The translations under genes and the position numbers were made by a program. Source: Paulownia fortunei (Eukaryota > Streptophyta > Magnoliopsida > Lamiales > Paulowniaceae). From it: a DNA stretch of 64,000 nucleotides. Location of the stretch: positions 8,239,278 through 8,303,277 of the forward strand of contig CM033110.1 of the NCBI GenBank assembly GCA_019321725.1, in the 5' to 3' direction. Shown in pieces: positions 50,001-61,099 of the stretch (within the stretch, counting starts at the first letter, position 1; each line of letters opens with the position of its first letter). The notes beneath the pieces were generated by a model that was given only the letters and a program-made list of their open reading frames with translations, had not been told where the DNA came from and made no database searches.

Positions 50001-50212
50001 ACCTATAAATATCCAATATATCGACCAATCTATTATTTTTCTTATTTAAATATAGAAGATCTCAACCACTAACATCATGTGATAGCATTAGAAGTCTAAC
50101 GATTAAGAATGTTATATATACCATGTAGATGTTAATGCAAATTAGCATATAAGTAGCATATAATGCATGAATCATATTGGTCAAGTGAGTAGTGTGAGGC
50201 TTGGGTATTATA
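47055..50212 (-). mobile_element. Solo LTR inside an LTR, with CCTTG target duplication
   Basis: It runs from tgtaacacccccaccac to gaggcttgggtattata, 3158 bp, flanked by ccttg at 47050-47054 and 50213-50217. The uninterrupted target can be read in the other M LTR at about 33640 as gggcccttggcccatc. The terminal TACA has become TATA. It is a longer sister of the M and P LTRs and holds a 190-bp internal duplication. Confidence 0.95.
48700..49085. repeat. 190-bp tandem duplication within the solo LTR
   Basis: The block around tagataacat at 48761 recurs at 48951, and the flanking ccttagacatattcattcac (48721) and cgttaagtatattcaatcac (48911) correspond at the same offset. The related P LTR has one copy of this block (about 41780-41970). 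The two copies have diverged noticeably. Confidence 0.7.
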
Positions 50213-52100
50213 CCTTGGCCCATCTACTATGCACAGAAAAGAGTTCTGCATAATTTCAATAATCAAATGGCCAATAATGAATTGATACAGTCGAGTGGAC
50301 CATCCTCCCATGACCCCCGGAGATACACCCCCTCTCTTCTCCTATAATCACCCGACAAGTCTCCCACCCCCGGCATCAATCATAACAAAGGCACAGTCAA
50401 GTGGACTATCCTCTCTTAATCACCAAAGGTCCACTCCCTGTTTTCCCTTGTGATCCACAGAGAAGTATCCCACTTGCGGTACCTAAAATATCACATAACA
50501 TGCCTCGCATATCTCGATGCACTAGTAGTGGCCAATAAACATTTTTATTCATGAAAATCAATTCTCAAATCATATCGTGCAAGCAAGAACCTCAACTATA
50601 CCCGTATGCCATGCATGCACATAATAATGATCAAGAATAGTGTATTCAATATGAAATGAAAGTCATCTTGCTCTCAATATATTTCAAGAATCATGAGCCT
50701 CTTAAGGTACATAATATACTTTTCATCCAATTAATTTAAATATCATCAACACATTAGGTATAAATACTTCAAGACGTACTATGTTCACGCATTGTAGTTG
50801 CAAATGGATCTTTACTTATCTTTCACTTGGTTGGTGGCTTAGTATAAATTTGTTTAGTTTTCCTCTCCAACCTTAGGTGTAACATAGCCTGTAATATTAC
50901 CCAACATCAAGCACCGTTTTCAATTTGGCAAGTTGAAAGCACAAAATCTCATACAAACCTTAAAAATCAAGCTATCTAGGTAATAATCAAGCTTTCACAA
51001 ACTAGAACCTAATATAGTCCCTCAAATACCTTAATTTCTCATTTTAGATATATGTAAATATCATGTAATTGAATTATTATAACTCTAATAGTATGTACCT
51101 AATTGTTAGAACTCAAAAGTAACATGTTTATGTTGAAACATGCTAAGTTATTAAATGGGACAGATTCATATTTTAATATTTTCTTGCTATCCAATTTAGT
51201 TGCATGATAATTTTGACATCCATAAGCATCTCCAATCACTCCAAAAATTTTACCACACTTAGAGGACATGTATAGAAATGTAACCGTATTATAGAATGGC
51301 CAAAAATCACTAATTTACCTCATCAAAACTAACCCCCTTATCATAGCACAAAAACTGCAAGTTCTACCATGACAGTTTGAGCGTCTCTTCAAATATCAAA
51401 ACATATTTCAATTTCTAATCTCTCCAACTTTACATAAATCACCTAAACTAATATATAAACACATATATGATGAAATATATAGGTTTTTGTGGTTCAATGA
51501 TAGAAATGAAGAAAGCTCGAGGTGGCAAAGTTTGATGTGTCAAGTAGTTGTTCAAATCTGATATTATACAACCTATTTTAATTTTTTATACAATTGGATA
51601 ATAAATTCTACTCTAATTTCTTAACCGTTCATTTGATCTCCAAATCGATTGACATCCGATTCTTAAATGATTATTTAGTTTGCATTTCTAAAATCATATG
51701 CACATATGGACCTTGTAATATGACACTTAAATCACATTATATCATGTCCAATATCCCAAGTGTGTTAATTTATGGATGTATAGTTTTAAAATACCTTGAT
51801 CTAATTAAATCGAATCATATAAGATTACTAGTAATACCTTTAACACTTCCAAAATTATCACATATAACCTTTGAATATTCAATATATTGACAAATCTATT
51901 CTTTTTCTCATCTAAATATAGAATTACTTAATTAGGTTATAAGATGTCAACCACTATCATCATGTGATAGCATTAGAGGTCTAACGATTAAGAATGTTAT
52001 ATAAGATGCCATGTAAATGTTAATGCAAATTAGCATATAAGTAGCATGTAATGCATGAATCATATTGGCCAAGTAAGTAGTGTGAGGCTTAGGTATTACA

Positions 52101-52650
52101 TCTTCCCCTCCTTATTAAAATTCAATCCTCGAAATTACTTATCGAAAGAGTTCTGGATACTTTACTTTTATGTCATCTTTCCTTTCCTAAGTAGCTTCTT
52201 CTATTGAATGATTTCTCTATAATATTTTAACCAATTGGATCTTTTTATTTATGAGTTATTTTATTTATCGTAGAAGAATCTCTACAGGTATTTTTTCATA
52301 ACTCAAATCTGCTTTCAACTCTATAGGTTCATTCTTCAGAATATGAGATGGATTTACAATATATTTCCTCAAGATGGATATGTGAAATACATTGTGCACT
52401 TGAGACATTGATGGAGGTAGGTCACGTTTATAAGCAACATCCCCAATTCATTCAATAATATGAAATGGACCAAAATATCTAGGACTAAGCTTTCTTTTCT
52501 TTCCAAACTGCTTAATCCCCTTCATTGGAGATACCTTTAGAAATACTTGATCTCCTACTGCAAATGTTAACATTCTTCTTCTTTGATCTTCATAACTTTT
52601 CTGTCGGCTCTGGGCAGTCTGCATTCATTGATGAATTTGTGTTATAGCTT
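52101..52650 (-). pseudogene. Second Tekay-type integrase/chromodomain end
   Basis: The minus strand reads RQKSYEDQRRRMLTFAVGDQ (about 52608-52549), VFLKVSPMKGIKQFGKKRK, LSPRYFGPFHIIE (about 52490-52450), MSQVHNVFHISILRKYI (about 52415-52365), NPSHILKNEPIELKADLSYE and, after stops, SIEEAT near 52210. It is a second copy of the pol end seen at 35928-36450, cut off near 52650 where Copia X leader resumes. It proves that M contains parts of two element copies. Confidence 0.88.
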
Positions 52651-53530
52651 CTACCAAAAATGAATCTAGGTCTGTCTACACGTAAAGAACTAAAAATGGA
52701 AACTATTTTTATTACATGAATACAACTCATACATTCATAGGCCTTCTTTTGATTCTCCACCATAAAAAGAAAACCTCACTTCTATACTACTCTCTTTATA
52801 TTTCAAAAATAAAAAGTGCATACAAAAGGAGATAAGAGACACGCAGGCCCCATATTAAAAGGTAAAAACCAAATTCCAATCACATTTGTGATTGGCTCCA
52901 TGTTCATCTGATACATGCTCATAAATACATCACATGAATTTATCAAAGCACGCTAATTTACCATCCTTTAAAATTGTCAATTTTAGGACTAAGGATCTAA
53001 TTTTTATTTTCATGAAAAAAACATTTTCTAAAAAATTTAAAATTAATAATTTAATTAAATTTAAAAACTTAATTTTTACAACTCCACACGAAGGGGCTGT
53101 TAAATAGCCCAACACGTAGCAGCGTGTTGCCCAACTTGGTAGCACGCCCAATGATGGAAGCAGATTCTCCCAGACTAATCCTGCCCGTGCAAGCAGCACG
53201 CATTGCATGCACGCCAGCGCACCCCACTCAAGATGCCCATGCGCCCCTCGTGCATCTCCAGCATGTACTTCTGCCCTGCATGCAACCCTTGCATGCTGGG
53301 CAACCATGGCCATTGCTTGTTGTGCTTGGCTAGGTGCCTGCTATCGAGCAACGCACACAGGCAGCAGTCCGCATACACATTTACCTAACTGCACTTCATC
53401 TCCACAATTTAGCAATTAAATTTAATTGAAAAATAATTAAATCCCAATTAGAAATCATAATTTAATTCAAAATTTAACAGTTAAATTCTACACGCATAAA
53501 TCTAAATCCAATTAAAATTATGTAAATCAT
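52651..53530 (-). mobile_element. Copia X leader, second part, with a GC-rich segment
   Basis: It lines up with 62600-63500 in Z, for example tacattcataggcc against tacattcatgggcc, and ggccccatatt against ggccccacaaa. Within it, 53090-53395 is markedly GC-rich against an AT-rich background and full of tgcatgc-type words. Open frames appear there in several overlapping phases on both strands and none shows a known family; I treat them as accidental. Z has a GC-rich segment at the same place (63108-63330) but with different sequence. Confidence 0.7.
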
Positions 53531-53543
53531 AGCTCTACTACCA
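53531..53543 (-). other. Copia X primer binding site, mutated
   Basis: agctctactacca on plus is TGGTAGTAGAGCT on minus, the tRNA-iMet site TGGTATCAGAGC with two changes. It is one base from the LTR end at 53545. Confidence 0.85.
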
Positions 53544-53544
53544 C

Positions 53545-55177
53545 TGTTGGGTTCACTTAACCATGTGGTTTGCATCACGGAAATTTAAAAATGTAAAATA
53601 AAATAAGCCATATCAGATATGGCATTCCCCCGATTCGATGTGATTTATTAATTTCGCAATTTCTAATTGTCTTAACTAAATAAAAAGAAAGTTTCCATTT
53701 ATACCATTATGCACTTCGGTTGTAGTAGGGTTTGAAGCAATCAACTGCTAGCCCGCCCTCTTCACTGAAACTAGTTCGCAGGGATCCAAACGTCTCCTCT
53801 ATAATAAAGTCCACACTTTGTTAGAGAACACAGAATCAAAATTCTGCTAGCAATTATGATTCATTTACTAATCTAGTTTATGGAGAGAATTTAAGTGAGA
53901 ATTAATTCTTAAACCAACCAGTGGTATTAAGAATTCAATACTTTTAATGAAAAGATGGAATCTTTAATTGATTGGAAGAATATGGAAGATGGAGGAAAAA
54001 CTATATTTCTCTATTTATTTTTGAAGTGGCCGAAAATTGGAGTGTCTAACTATCTAAACTTTTTGGCCCTTTTATTTTTATAGTGTTGGCCAAAAATTTG
54101 AAAAGGCACACTCTTGGAATTTTCGGCCTTTATTATTATTGGTTGGAGAATTTTTGGTTGATCATAAGATCTTCTAAAAATCTCCAACTCTATATCTTGC
54201 ATCTTTCAAAGATACTTGGAGATATTTTATCTAATCCTATTAGATATTTTGAATAATATATAATTTTTAAAACTCCATCTTCTTCCAACAACTCTTGTTG
54301 GCCTCTTTTAATGGGCCACTTGAATTTGGGCTTAAACTTTTAATTATATCCAAACAATTAATCTAATTAATTGATTGGGCCCAAATTCAATTATTTGATC
54401 CTAATTAATTAATTTAATTACATCAAGCCCACCTAATGATATTAGGCCTAATTAAATAATTCAATTATTTAACTTATGGTTAGCTCAATTAATTAATCTA
54501 ATCAATTAATTATTTAACTCCAATTAGGCTCCCTAATCTTATTAGGGCCAATTAAATAATCTAAATATTTAATTAAAAAATTACTTCTTTAATTAAATAA
54601 AATTCCAATTAATTAATAGATATTAATTAATTGGATTAAATTTCTTGAATTATTTCCTAAATTAGAAATGTTTCATCCTAAATTTTGTGTGACCCTTTAG
54701 GTTCACAATTAAGCTAGCAGTGGGTTTGCAATGCTTGCAACTTATGAATAATTATTATTTTGATTAATTAATCTGCTTAGAAGTGATCCATAATACCAAG
54801 AACTTCACAAGTCATCAAAAACACCTATCAAGTGCATCATAACTATTTAATTTTAAGTTAAATAGAGAGCGAACCTATTTCAATTATCAGTATAATACAC
54901 GTAAAGTTCTTCTATTATCTAATCTCCCAATTGAGTCTAGGGTATGAATTATAAGTCAAAACCCTAAATGATTCAAACTATAATTCTATTTCAAGTTTCA
55001 ATACTCATGATGAATTGTTAGAAAAACCTCTGTCTAACATTCATCTTGCCTTGGCCAAGAACTTTTGAGTCATGAAATATGAAAACATAGGAGATTCAAT
55101 TTTTCTACTAGACAAGTAACAAATCCTTTGTTGGCCACTCATTAACCTCCATCACACCAATGCAACATCTAACATAT
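53545..55177 (-). mobile_element. Copia X 5' LTR, cut by LTR W
   Basis: On plus it starts tgttgggttcacttaacc and follows the order of 25459-27560 up to caacatctaacatat. It is 1633 bp long, with the remaining 450-500 bp (LTR 5' end) missing at the point where W begins. They may lie beyond the window. Confidence 0.88.
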
Positions 55178-56003
55178 TTTTAGAGTAGTGTTGGCGCACC
55201 AATTAGATTGGGCATCTTTTACACTTGTATATTGTAAACGATCCTTTTTGAAACATATTAATTAAAAGACATCTTCTTTATCTATGCTTCGCATTCATTA
55301 TCTGCACATTAAATAGAGTCCGTAGACCAAATTTAGCTACGGGACATGATCGCGCATATGATGGCGATCATGCAACATGCCTCTAAGGAAGTGGTCTTAA
55401 ACTTGATTTGAGTTAAAAGCTTTCTGAGATGAGACACCAAATAGCCCAATAAGATCCGTGCATATAATATATGCTCGACTGAGAAGGATGTCTCATTCTA
55501 TAGACATTGGCGTAGTAATGCTAGTGCATATATGCAAGTGCTTGTTAGAGAACAAGTACACTGAATATGTATTGCTAGAGATTCTTAGTTGGAGACATTG
55601 CCTGTCGAATTGATAGTACATGATTAGTCATCAAACTTGAGGCACCATAGTAGCCTTGTGTACATCCTACCTCATTTTGATATATCTTCTGATTATTTGA
55701 CAATCACAAAGAGAATATGTTGGATGTTGCACTGGTGTGCATGAAGGTTAATGAGTGGCCAACATAGAATTCATAACTTGTCCAGAATAATTGAATTTTC
55801 TATGTTTTCGTAGTTAAATGACTCTAAGATCTTTCCAAGGGAAAGATGAATATAGATTTATCATGAGTCATTGGAACTTGAAATGGATTACAGTTATTGA
55901 CTCAATTAGGCTTTCGACTTATAATTTGTACCTTAGACTCAATCAGAAGATTAGATGATAGAAGAAACTTACGTACATGGTACTCGTAATTGAAATAGGT
56001 TTG
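54890..56003. repeat. Inverted repeat formed by X and W LTRs
   Basis: 54890-55177 is roughly the reverse complement of 55695-56003 (for example ttggccactcattaacctcc at 55133 against ggttaatgagtggccaac at 55746), with a spacer of about 510 bp. It arises because the same LTR segment is present in opposite orientations. Confidence 0.8.
55178..56003 (+). mobile_element. Copia LTR W, plus strand, first 826 bp
   Basis: It begins ttttagagtag, the LTR start TGTTAGAGTAG with one change, and follows the family order on plus (caccaattagattgggcatc at about 55198, gcacattaaatagagtcc, tagctacgggacatgatcgc, agcccaataagatcc). It stops at ataggtttg, where Z begins. In full copies the next block is a short distance on, so W was split by Z and should continue after Z. 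It could be a solo LTR or the 5' end of a plus-strand element. Confidence 0.85.
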
Positions 56004-58134
56004 TGTTGGGTTTGCTATAACCTAGGGGGTAAGCACAGCGGAATTATTATTTTTTAAATAAATCATGCAATTACATTTATTATTGTATCCCTGGTTTCCC
56101 AGTAATTTAATGATCACCATTATTATTAGTTTATTTATAAACAGAATTTAAATAAAAGTGATATGATTCATTACCCTTTTCGAACTCTTTGATTTAATGC
56201 AAGACTTAAGGCAATCAATTGTCTAATGGTTGCAAGCTATCACCAAGGATTCTAAATGTCCTCCCTCTAAAGTGGTTCACACCTTGGGCTAGAATAACCA
56301 AAAAATAAAAAACTTGTTAGTGTTCTTTGTTTTTTTTTTCTAGACTTGAAAGGAGTGCACACTAATCTTTAATCCAACCGATGGAATCAAAGACTAAGTA
56401 TTTATTATAATTTTTCTTAATACAACTAGTGGAAAAAGAATAATATCATATACTTGAATATTGAAGAGAAGAAAATAGAGAAGAGAGAAATTAAGAAAAA
56501 ATGATTTTTCTTTCTCTTGGTATGGCCGAAAATGAGAGAGTAAAAGTATGGGATTTTTGTCTTCAATTTTCTAACTTTCCTAATAAATTAAATATGCATC
56601 AATCCAAAAATCCTCTCATTCCTCTTCTCATAGTAATCAAATATTTAGCCTAAAATGGCCTCTAATTTTCGTACCTCTCTCTCTTCCACATTCATTGAAC
56701 CTACCCATAAATCCAACCTTGATATCTTATATCAATTAAATAAGAAATACTATTTTTTCTATATAATTTATTTCTTCTAATATTCCAAATGGGCTTCTAC
56801 TAATAAGCCATTCTAAGTTCGGCATGGACTTCATCAAGCACATTATTTAATCCAATTAATTAATTAGCCTAAATTTAATTAATTAATTAATTCACTCTAA
56901 TTTGGATTCTCAATCTTATTGGGTCCAATTAAATAATCCTATTACTTAACTGGATAATTAATTCAACTAATTTGAATTAATTTAATCCTTAATTAATTAA
57001 TATAATTAATTAGTGAATTAATTATATCCAATTTTTTGGATTAATATTAGACTAGAGGTTATTCATTTCAAATTATGCGTGACCCTTTTGGTTCACCACT
57101 AAGCTAGTAATGAGCTTGCAATATTTACAACTTATGAATAATAATTATTCTAATTAATTAATTCAATTAATTAATCTGTTTGGAATTAACTCTTTAAATT
57201 CAAGAACCTCATTATCCATGAAAACGTCTAGCTAGTAATCAAGGCAAATTAACCTTAGGTGAAATAGCAAGTGATCCTATTTTAATTATGAATACCATAC
57301 ACGTAAGATCCTTCCGTCAACTAATCCCCTGATTAAGTTGAGGTATGGATAAAAGTTGAAACCTAATCGACTCAATAACTATAATTCCATTTCAAGTTCT
57401 AGTGGCTCTTAATGAATCGTTAGAAATCCCTTTTTGACATTCATCATACCTTAGCCAAGGATTTCAGAATTACGAACTATAAAAACATAGGAGATCCACT
57501 TGTTCTACTAGACAGGTGATTGATCCTTTGTTGGCCACTCATTAACCTTTATATGGGTAGATACAATACCTAATGTAATCATTTTATGATTATCAGGCAA
57601 TCAGAGAATGTATAAAAGTAAGATATGACATGTATAAGGTTACTATGGTGCCAGAAGTCAAAATACTAGTCACGCACTATTGTAACATAGAGATTCTTAA
57701 TTCGCCAAATAAACTTTCCAACTAAAAATTTCTTGTAGGTCAGTTCAGTGTACTTGTTTTTTCTAGCAAGCACCCGCATAAATGCACTTGTGTTATTGTA
57801 CTAATACCTATGGAATAAGACATCCTCGTCTTATGAGCATTGTATGCGCAAGTCTTATTAGCTATTTGATGTCCCATCTCAAAAAGCCTTTGACTCAGAA
57901 CTTATTTAAGACTAAAGCCTTAGAGGTATGTTCCATGATCGCCATCATATGCACGAACATACCTTGTAGCTAAATTTGGTCTAAGGACTCTATCTAATGT
58001 GCATAAAGTACATGCAAGACATAAGATAAAGAAAGTGCCCTTTTATGAATATGATTCCAAATAAGATAGTTTTACAAATGAAAAGAGTACAATACACCCA
58101 ATCTAATTGGGGCACCAGACATCACACTCTAACA
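56004..58134 (-). mobile_element. Copia Z 3' LTR, full length
   Basis: On plus it runs from tgttgggtttgctataacc to cacactctaaca, 2131 bp. On minus it starts TGTTAGAGTGTGATG, and just before it comes AAGTGGGAGTT, the polypurine tract. It ends GGTTATAGCAAACCCAACA. It includes the AATTAATT-rich stretch (56840-57040). Confidence 0.95.
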
Positions 58135-59640
58135 AACTCCCACTTACCCTAACTTAAATTGCCTATGTATCTAAGGCCCATCTTCTTAAGATGTTCGTCG
58201 AATACCTTTTATGATAAAGGCTTAGTCAGTGGGTCTGTTACATTTTCTATTGAAGCAACTCAATCCACAACGAGTCACCTCTATCAATGATCTCTCTAAT
58301 CAAGTGGTATCATCTCATTATGTGCTTGGATCTTTGATGAGATCTTGGCTCCTTTGTTTACGTAATGGCCCCATTGTTACCACAGTAATCATTACTGGAT
58401 CAACAATAGATAGAACTATACCTAAACCTTGAACGAATTTTTTTATCTAACTAGTTTCTTTTGCTGCATCTGATGTAACAATATATTTAGCCTCAGTGGT
58501 AGAGTTTGCGGTCATTTCTTGCTTAGAACTTTTCGAACCGACCCCACCACCATTCTGGGTGAATATGTATCTAGACATGGACTTGTAGTCGTCTTTATCG
58601 GACTAAAAACTAGAGTTTATATATCTCTCCAGTTTTAGTTCTCCATTGCTGTATATAAAAAAGATATCCTTAGTCATTTTCAAGTATTTAAGGATCATCT
58701 TAACAGCTTTCTAGAGCATGTGCGATATCAAACCTTGTACACAACATTGCATACTTTATACTCTTAATAGTGCATGGATAAAGTATACGAGTCATTCTTT
58801 CTCTCTCTTCAGGTATCTTGGGAGACATAGCCTTAGAGAGTGAAATCCCATAACTCATAGGCAGGAATCCTCATTTGGATTTCTATATGCTAAACATTTT
58901 TAGCACTTTATCTATATACATGGACTGAGATAGTCCGATCATCCTTCTAGATCTATCTCTATAGATCTTTATCCCCAGGATAAAAGATGCATCTCCAAGT
59001 CCTTTATGGAAAACTGTTTAGACAACCAAGTCCTTGTTGACTGTAATATCCCTACATCATTCCCAATCAGTAGGATGTTATCAACGTACAGCACAACAAG
59101 CAAAATTGTACTCCCACTAACCTTTTTATAGATAAATGGTTCATCCAGGTTCTTAGGAAAATCAAATGTAATGATTGTTTCATCAAACCAAATATTCCAA
59201 CTCCTCGAAGACTATTTGAGTCCTTAAATAGATCTATGGAGCTTGTAAACTTTTTTCTCACTCCCACTGGTCGACGTCTTCTGGTTTTATTTCTATTGAG
59301 GAAGGCAGTCTTTCACATCCATTTGCCATATCTCATAGTCATAATAAGAAGATATGGCTTGCAAAATCTAGATGGATTTAAGCATCATCATTGGTGAAAA
59401 GGTTTCCTCATAATCAATTACTTACTTTTGAACCTTTTGCTACCAGATAGGAACAGTTCCCTATGGTGGGTCCACCAAGGCTTATACCTTGCTGGAGTAT
59501 ATATAGTCCATCTCAAATTGCATGGCTTCTCGCCAGTTCTCTGTGTTGATGTCAGATATCGCCTTTCCATAGATTATTAGATCATTATCAAGGGAAGTCT
59601 CTCTTCTTTATTCTCTAATAAAAAATCATACCTATCAGGT
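58135..59640 (-). pseudogene. Copia Z reverse transcriptase and RNase H
   Basis: The minus strand reads, from right, GLKxSSRSWNIWFDETI (about 59220-59165), EPFIYKKVSGSTILLVVLYV (about 59145-59085), DNILLIGNDVGIL (about 59085-59045), WLSKQFSIKDLE (about 59022-58985), a DTYSPRMVVGS-like part (about 58575-58540) and RNase H with QMQQKK and the tail near 58300-58140. The RT centre YVDD reads YVDN, so a catalytic aspartate is gone. Stops and shifts are numerous. It would copy element RNA into DNA. Confidence 0.85.
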
Positions 59641-60108
59641 ACCCTTAAACCCTTTCGGATCTTCGAATAGGTTGTGCCTTAGAGGCCCAACATCAGCTGG
59701 TGTGTCATCTACTAAAATAATTAAGATGTTCTGTGGTTCTTGAACTTCTTCAAGTTCCATGATTTTTCCACTTCTCTCTGATAGAAATTCTTCTTCAATG
59801 AATGTGGCATTCCTTGAAATAAATAACTTTTGTTCTGAGGCATCGTAGAAATAGTATCTAATAGACTCCTTTGGATACCCAAAGAACTTGCATAAACTAG
59901 ATCTCATATCCAACTTATCTCCCACTTGCTGCTTCATGTAAGCAATACACCCCCATACCGTAAGGTATTTAAAGGAAGGTGTCTTACCACACCATATCTC
60001 ATATAGTGTTTTGGGCATGACTTTAGATGACACTCTGTTTAATAGGTATGCTACCATTTCCAAGGCATAGCCCCAGAATGAAAAAGATAATGAAGTGAAT
60101 CTCATCAT
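59635..60108 (-). pseudogene. Copia Z integrase C-terminal part
   Basis: A 157-codon open frame begins MMRFTSLSFSFWGYALEMVA and has YLLNRVSSKVMPKTLYEIWC, GKTPSFKYLTVWGCIAYMK, CKFFGYPKESIRYYFYD and LFISRNATFIEEEFL. This is the segment after the catalytic core in Ty1/Copia integrases (in family: AxYLLNRVPSK, GKxPSLxHLRVWGC, FVGYPKxTxGYYFYDP). It is the longest intact coding stretch of Z. The start is only the first Met in frame; the polyprotein continued upstream. Confidence 0.9.
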
Positions 60109-60700
60109 AGATCAAACCATGTCCAATAAGGTTCGATTCCTACACTCTGCAACTCCGTTAAGTTGAGGAGTAACAGAAGAAGTCCACTGTGGAAGAATTC
60201 CATTCTCTCTTAGATAATCTAAAAACTCTGTGCTTAAGTATTCACCTCCTCGATTAGATCGAATAGTCTTTATACTTAAGCTAGTTTATTTCTATACTTC
60301 ACTTCTGAATTCTTTGAACTTTTCAAAGACTTCAAGCTTGTACCTTAAAAGGTACACATAACCATACCTAGAGAAGTCATTGGTAATGGTTAAGAAGTAC
60401 TTATAGTTTCCTCAAGTACTAACACTTAGTGGCCCATATACATTTGTAAGGATCAACTCCAATAGATTTTTGCTCGCTCCATTTGTCTAATAAATACAGA
60501 TTTGATCATTTTTCCTTTGAGGCAGGACTCATATATTTGTAGTTCTTTCTCATCCTTTAGGTCAAGCAATTGTGCCAACTTATTAATCTTTTTTCTCAAA
60601 AATATGCCCTAACTTGCGTTCCATAGGCTCATGGAACTATGATTATCGAACTTTCTTTTATTTTGCTGAATTGTGAGAATGGGGTTATGGGGAGTATTAG
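60109..60700 (-). pseudogene. Copia Z GAG-pre-integrase and integrase core
   Basis: With frame changes the minus strand shows KDEKELQIYESCLKGKMIKS-like zinc-binding sequence (about 60560-60505), YGYVYLLRYKLEVFEKFKEF (about 60370-60312), SNRGGEYLSTEF (about 60262-60230), LRENGILPQWTSS (about 60215-60180) and NGVAECRNRTLLDMV (about 60160-60115). The catalytic DD(35)E set is only partly readable: the DRGGEY aspartate reads Asn, and the Glu in NGVAE remains. Confidence 0.8.
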
Positions 60701-61060
60701 TATATAATCAATTTATCAAAGAACCTGAATAGATAAAATCAAAATGTTTGAAAATAAAATAATTTCCATTCTTAATGGTAAATCTAAAACCTTCTCTATC
60801 CAAAATTGGAATAGAGACAAGATGCTTAATAATATCCAAAACATAAAGACAATTGTTCAAAACTCTTACATAACCATTCTCAAAAGCTAGATTAATGGTG
60901 CCTATAGCCAATACAACAACTCTTGCTCCATTCCCTATCTTTAAGACCATCTCTCCTCTCTCCAACTTCATATTTCTTATGATTATCTACAAATAATTAT
61001 AAATATATGAGCTATAATCAGTATCTAATACCTAAGAAGTATCTTTAACAGATAAGTTAA
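60701..61060 (-). pseudogene. Copia Z protease
   Basis: The minus strand reads VLDTDYSSYIYN (about 61030-60995) and then an open frame starting MKLERGEMVLKIGNGARVVV (60971), YVRVLNNCLYVLDI and LDREGFRFTIKNGNYFIF. This matches the aspartic protease of Copia (in family: LDTGCxSHICN, LKxGNGARVAALAVG, GFSFxIKN). The active-site DTG reads DTD. It ends before the GAG-pre-integrase region. Confidence 0.85.
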
Positions 61061-61099
61061 CTTCAACAAAATAGATACTTGAACTCTTCAGGCTTGCAA

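Larger units (their letters stand above)
46471..52100 (-). mobile_element. Block M second LTR, interrupted by a solo LTR
   Basis: On plus it starts tgtcacaaccttccaaaac and ends ggcttaggtattaca. Without the insertion at 47055-50212 and one target copy it is about 2467 bp. Relative to the 2875-bp LTR at 33053 it lacks about 370-400 bp near 51485-51495. Its right neighbour (tcttcccctcctt) is a polypurine complement followed by pol sequence, so this LTR also acted as a 3' LTR. Confidence 0.9.
33053..52650 (-). mobile_element. Tekay/Del-type chromodomain Gypsy block M (LTR-internal-LTR-internal)
   Basis: On the minus strand the order from right is a pol 3' fragment (52650-52101), LTR (52100-46471), primer site, gag, protease, RT, RNase H and integrase/chromodomain (46300 to 35928, interrupted by P), then LTR (35927-33053). 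The middle LTR is thus preceded by a polypurine tract on one side and followed by a primer site on the other. That chain is expected from recombination between two tandem or nested copies. The right end is truncated inside integrase sequence. Confidence 0.85.
25459..55177 (-). mobile_element. Copia element X, split by nested insertions
   Basis: Reading on the minus strand, the parts are a 5' LTR (53545-55177, cut at its start by LTR W), a primer site (53531-53543), a leader (52651-53530 and 32401-33052), gag (31570-32400), protease, integrase, RT and RNase H pieces (29194 to 27561), and a 3' LTR (25459-27560). The leader is split by the Tekay-type block M, and the protease region is split by a solo LTR. 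The parts line up in order with element Z at 56004-64000, which supports treating them as one element. It is decayed throughout. Confidence 0.8.

Noticed and set aside
53124..53419. Several overlapping Cys/His/Ala-rich open frames on both strands
   Set aside because: The segment is GC-rich, so stops are rare in all phases. Frames overlap one another on both strands and none has a recognisable domain. They sit in a retrotransposon leader.
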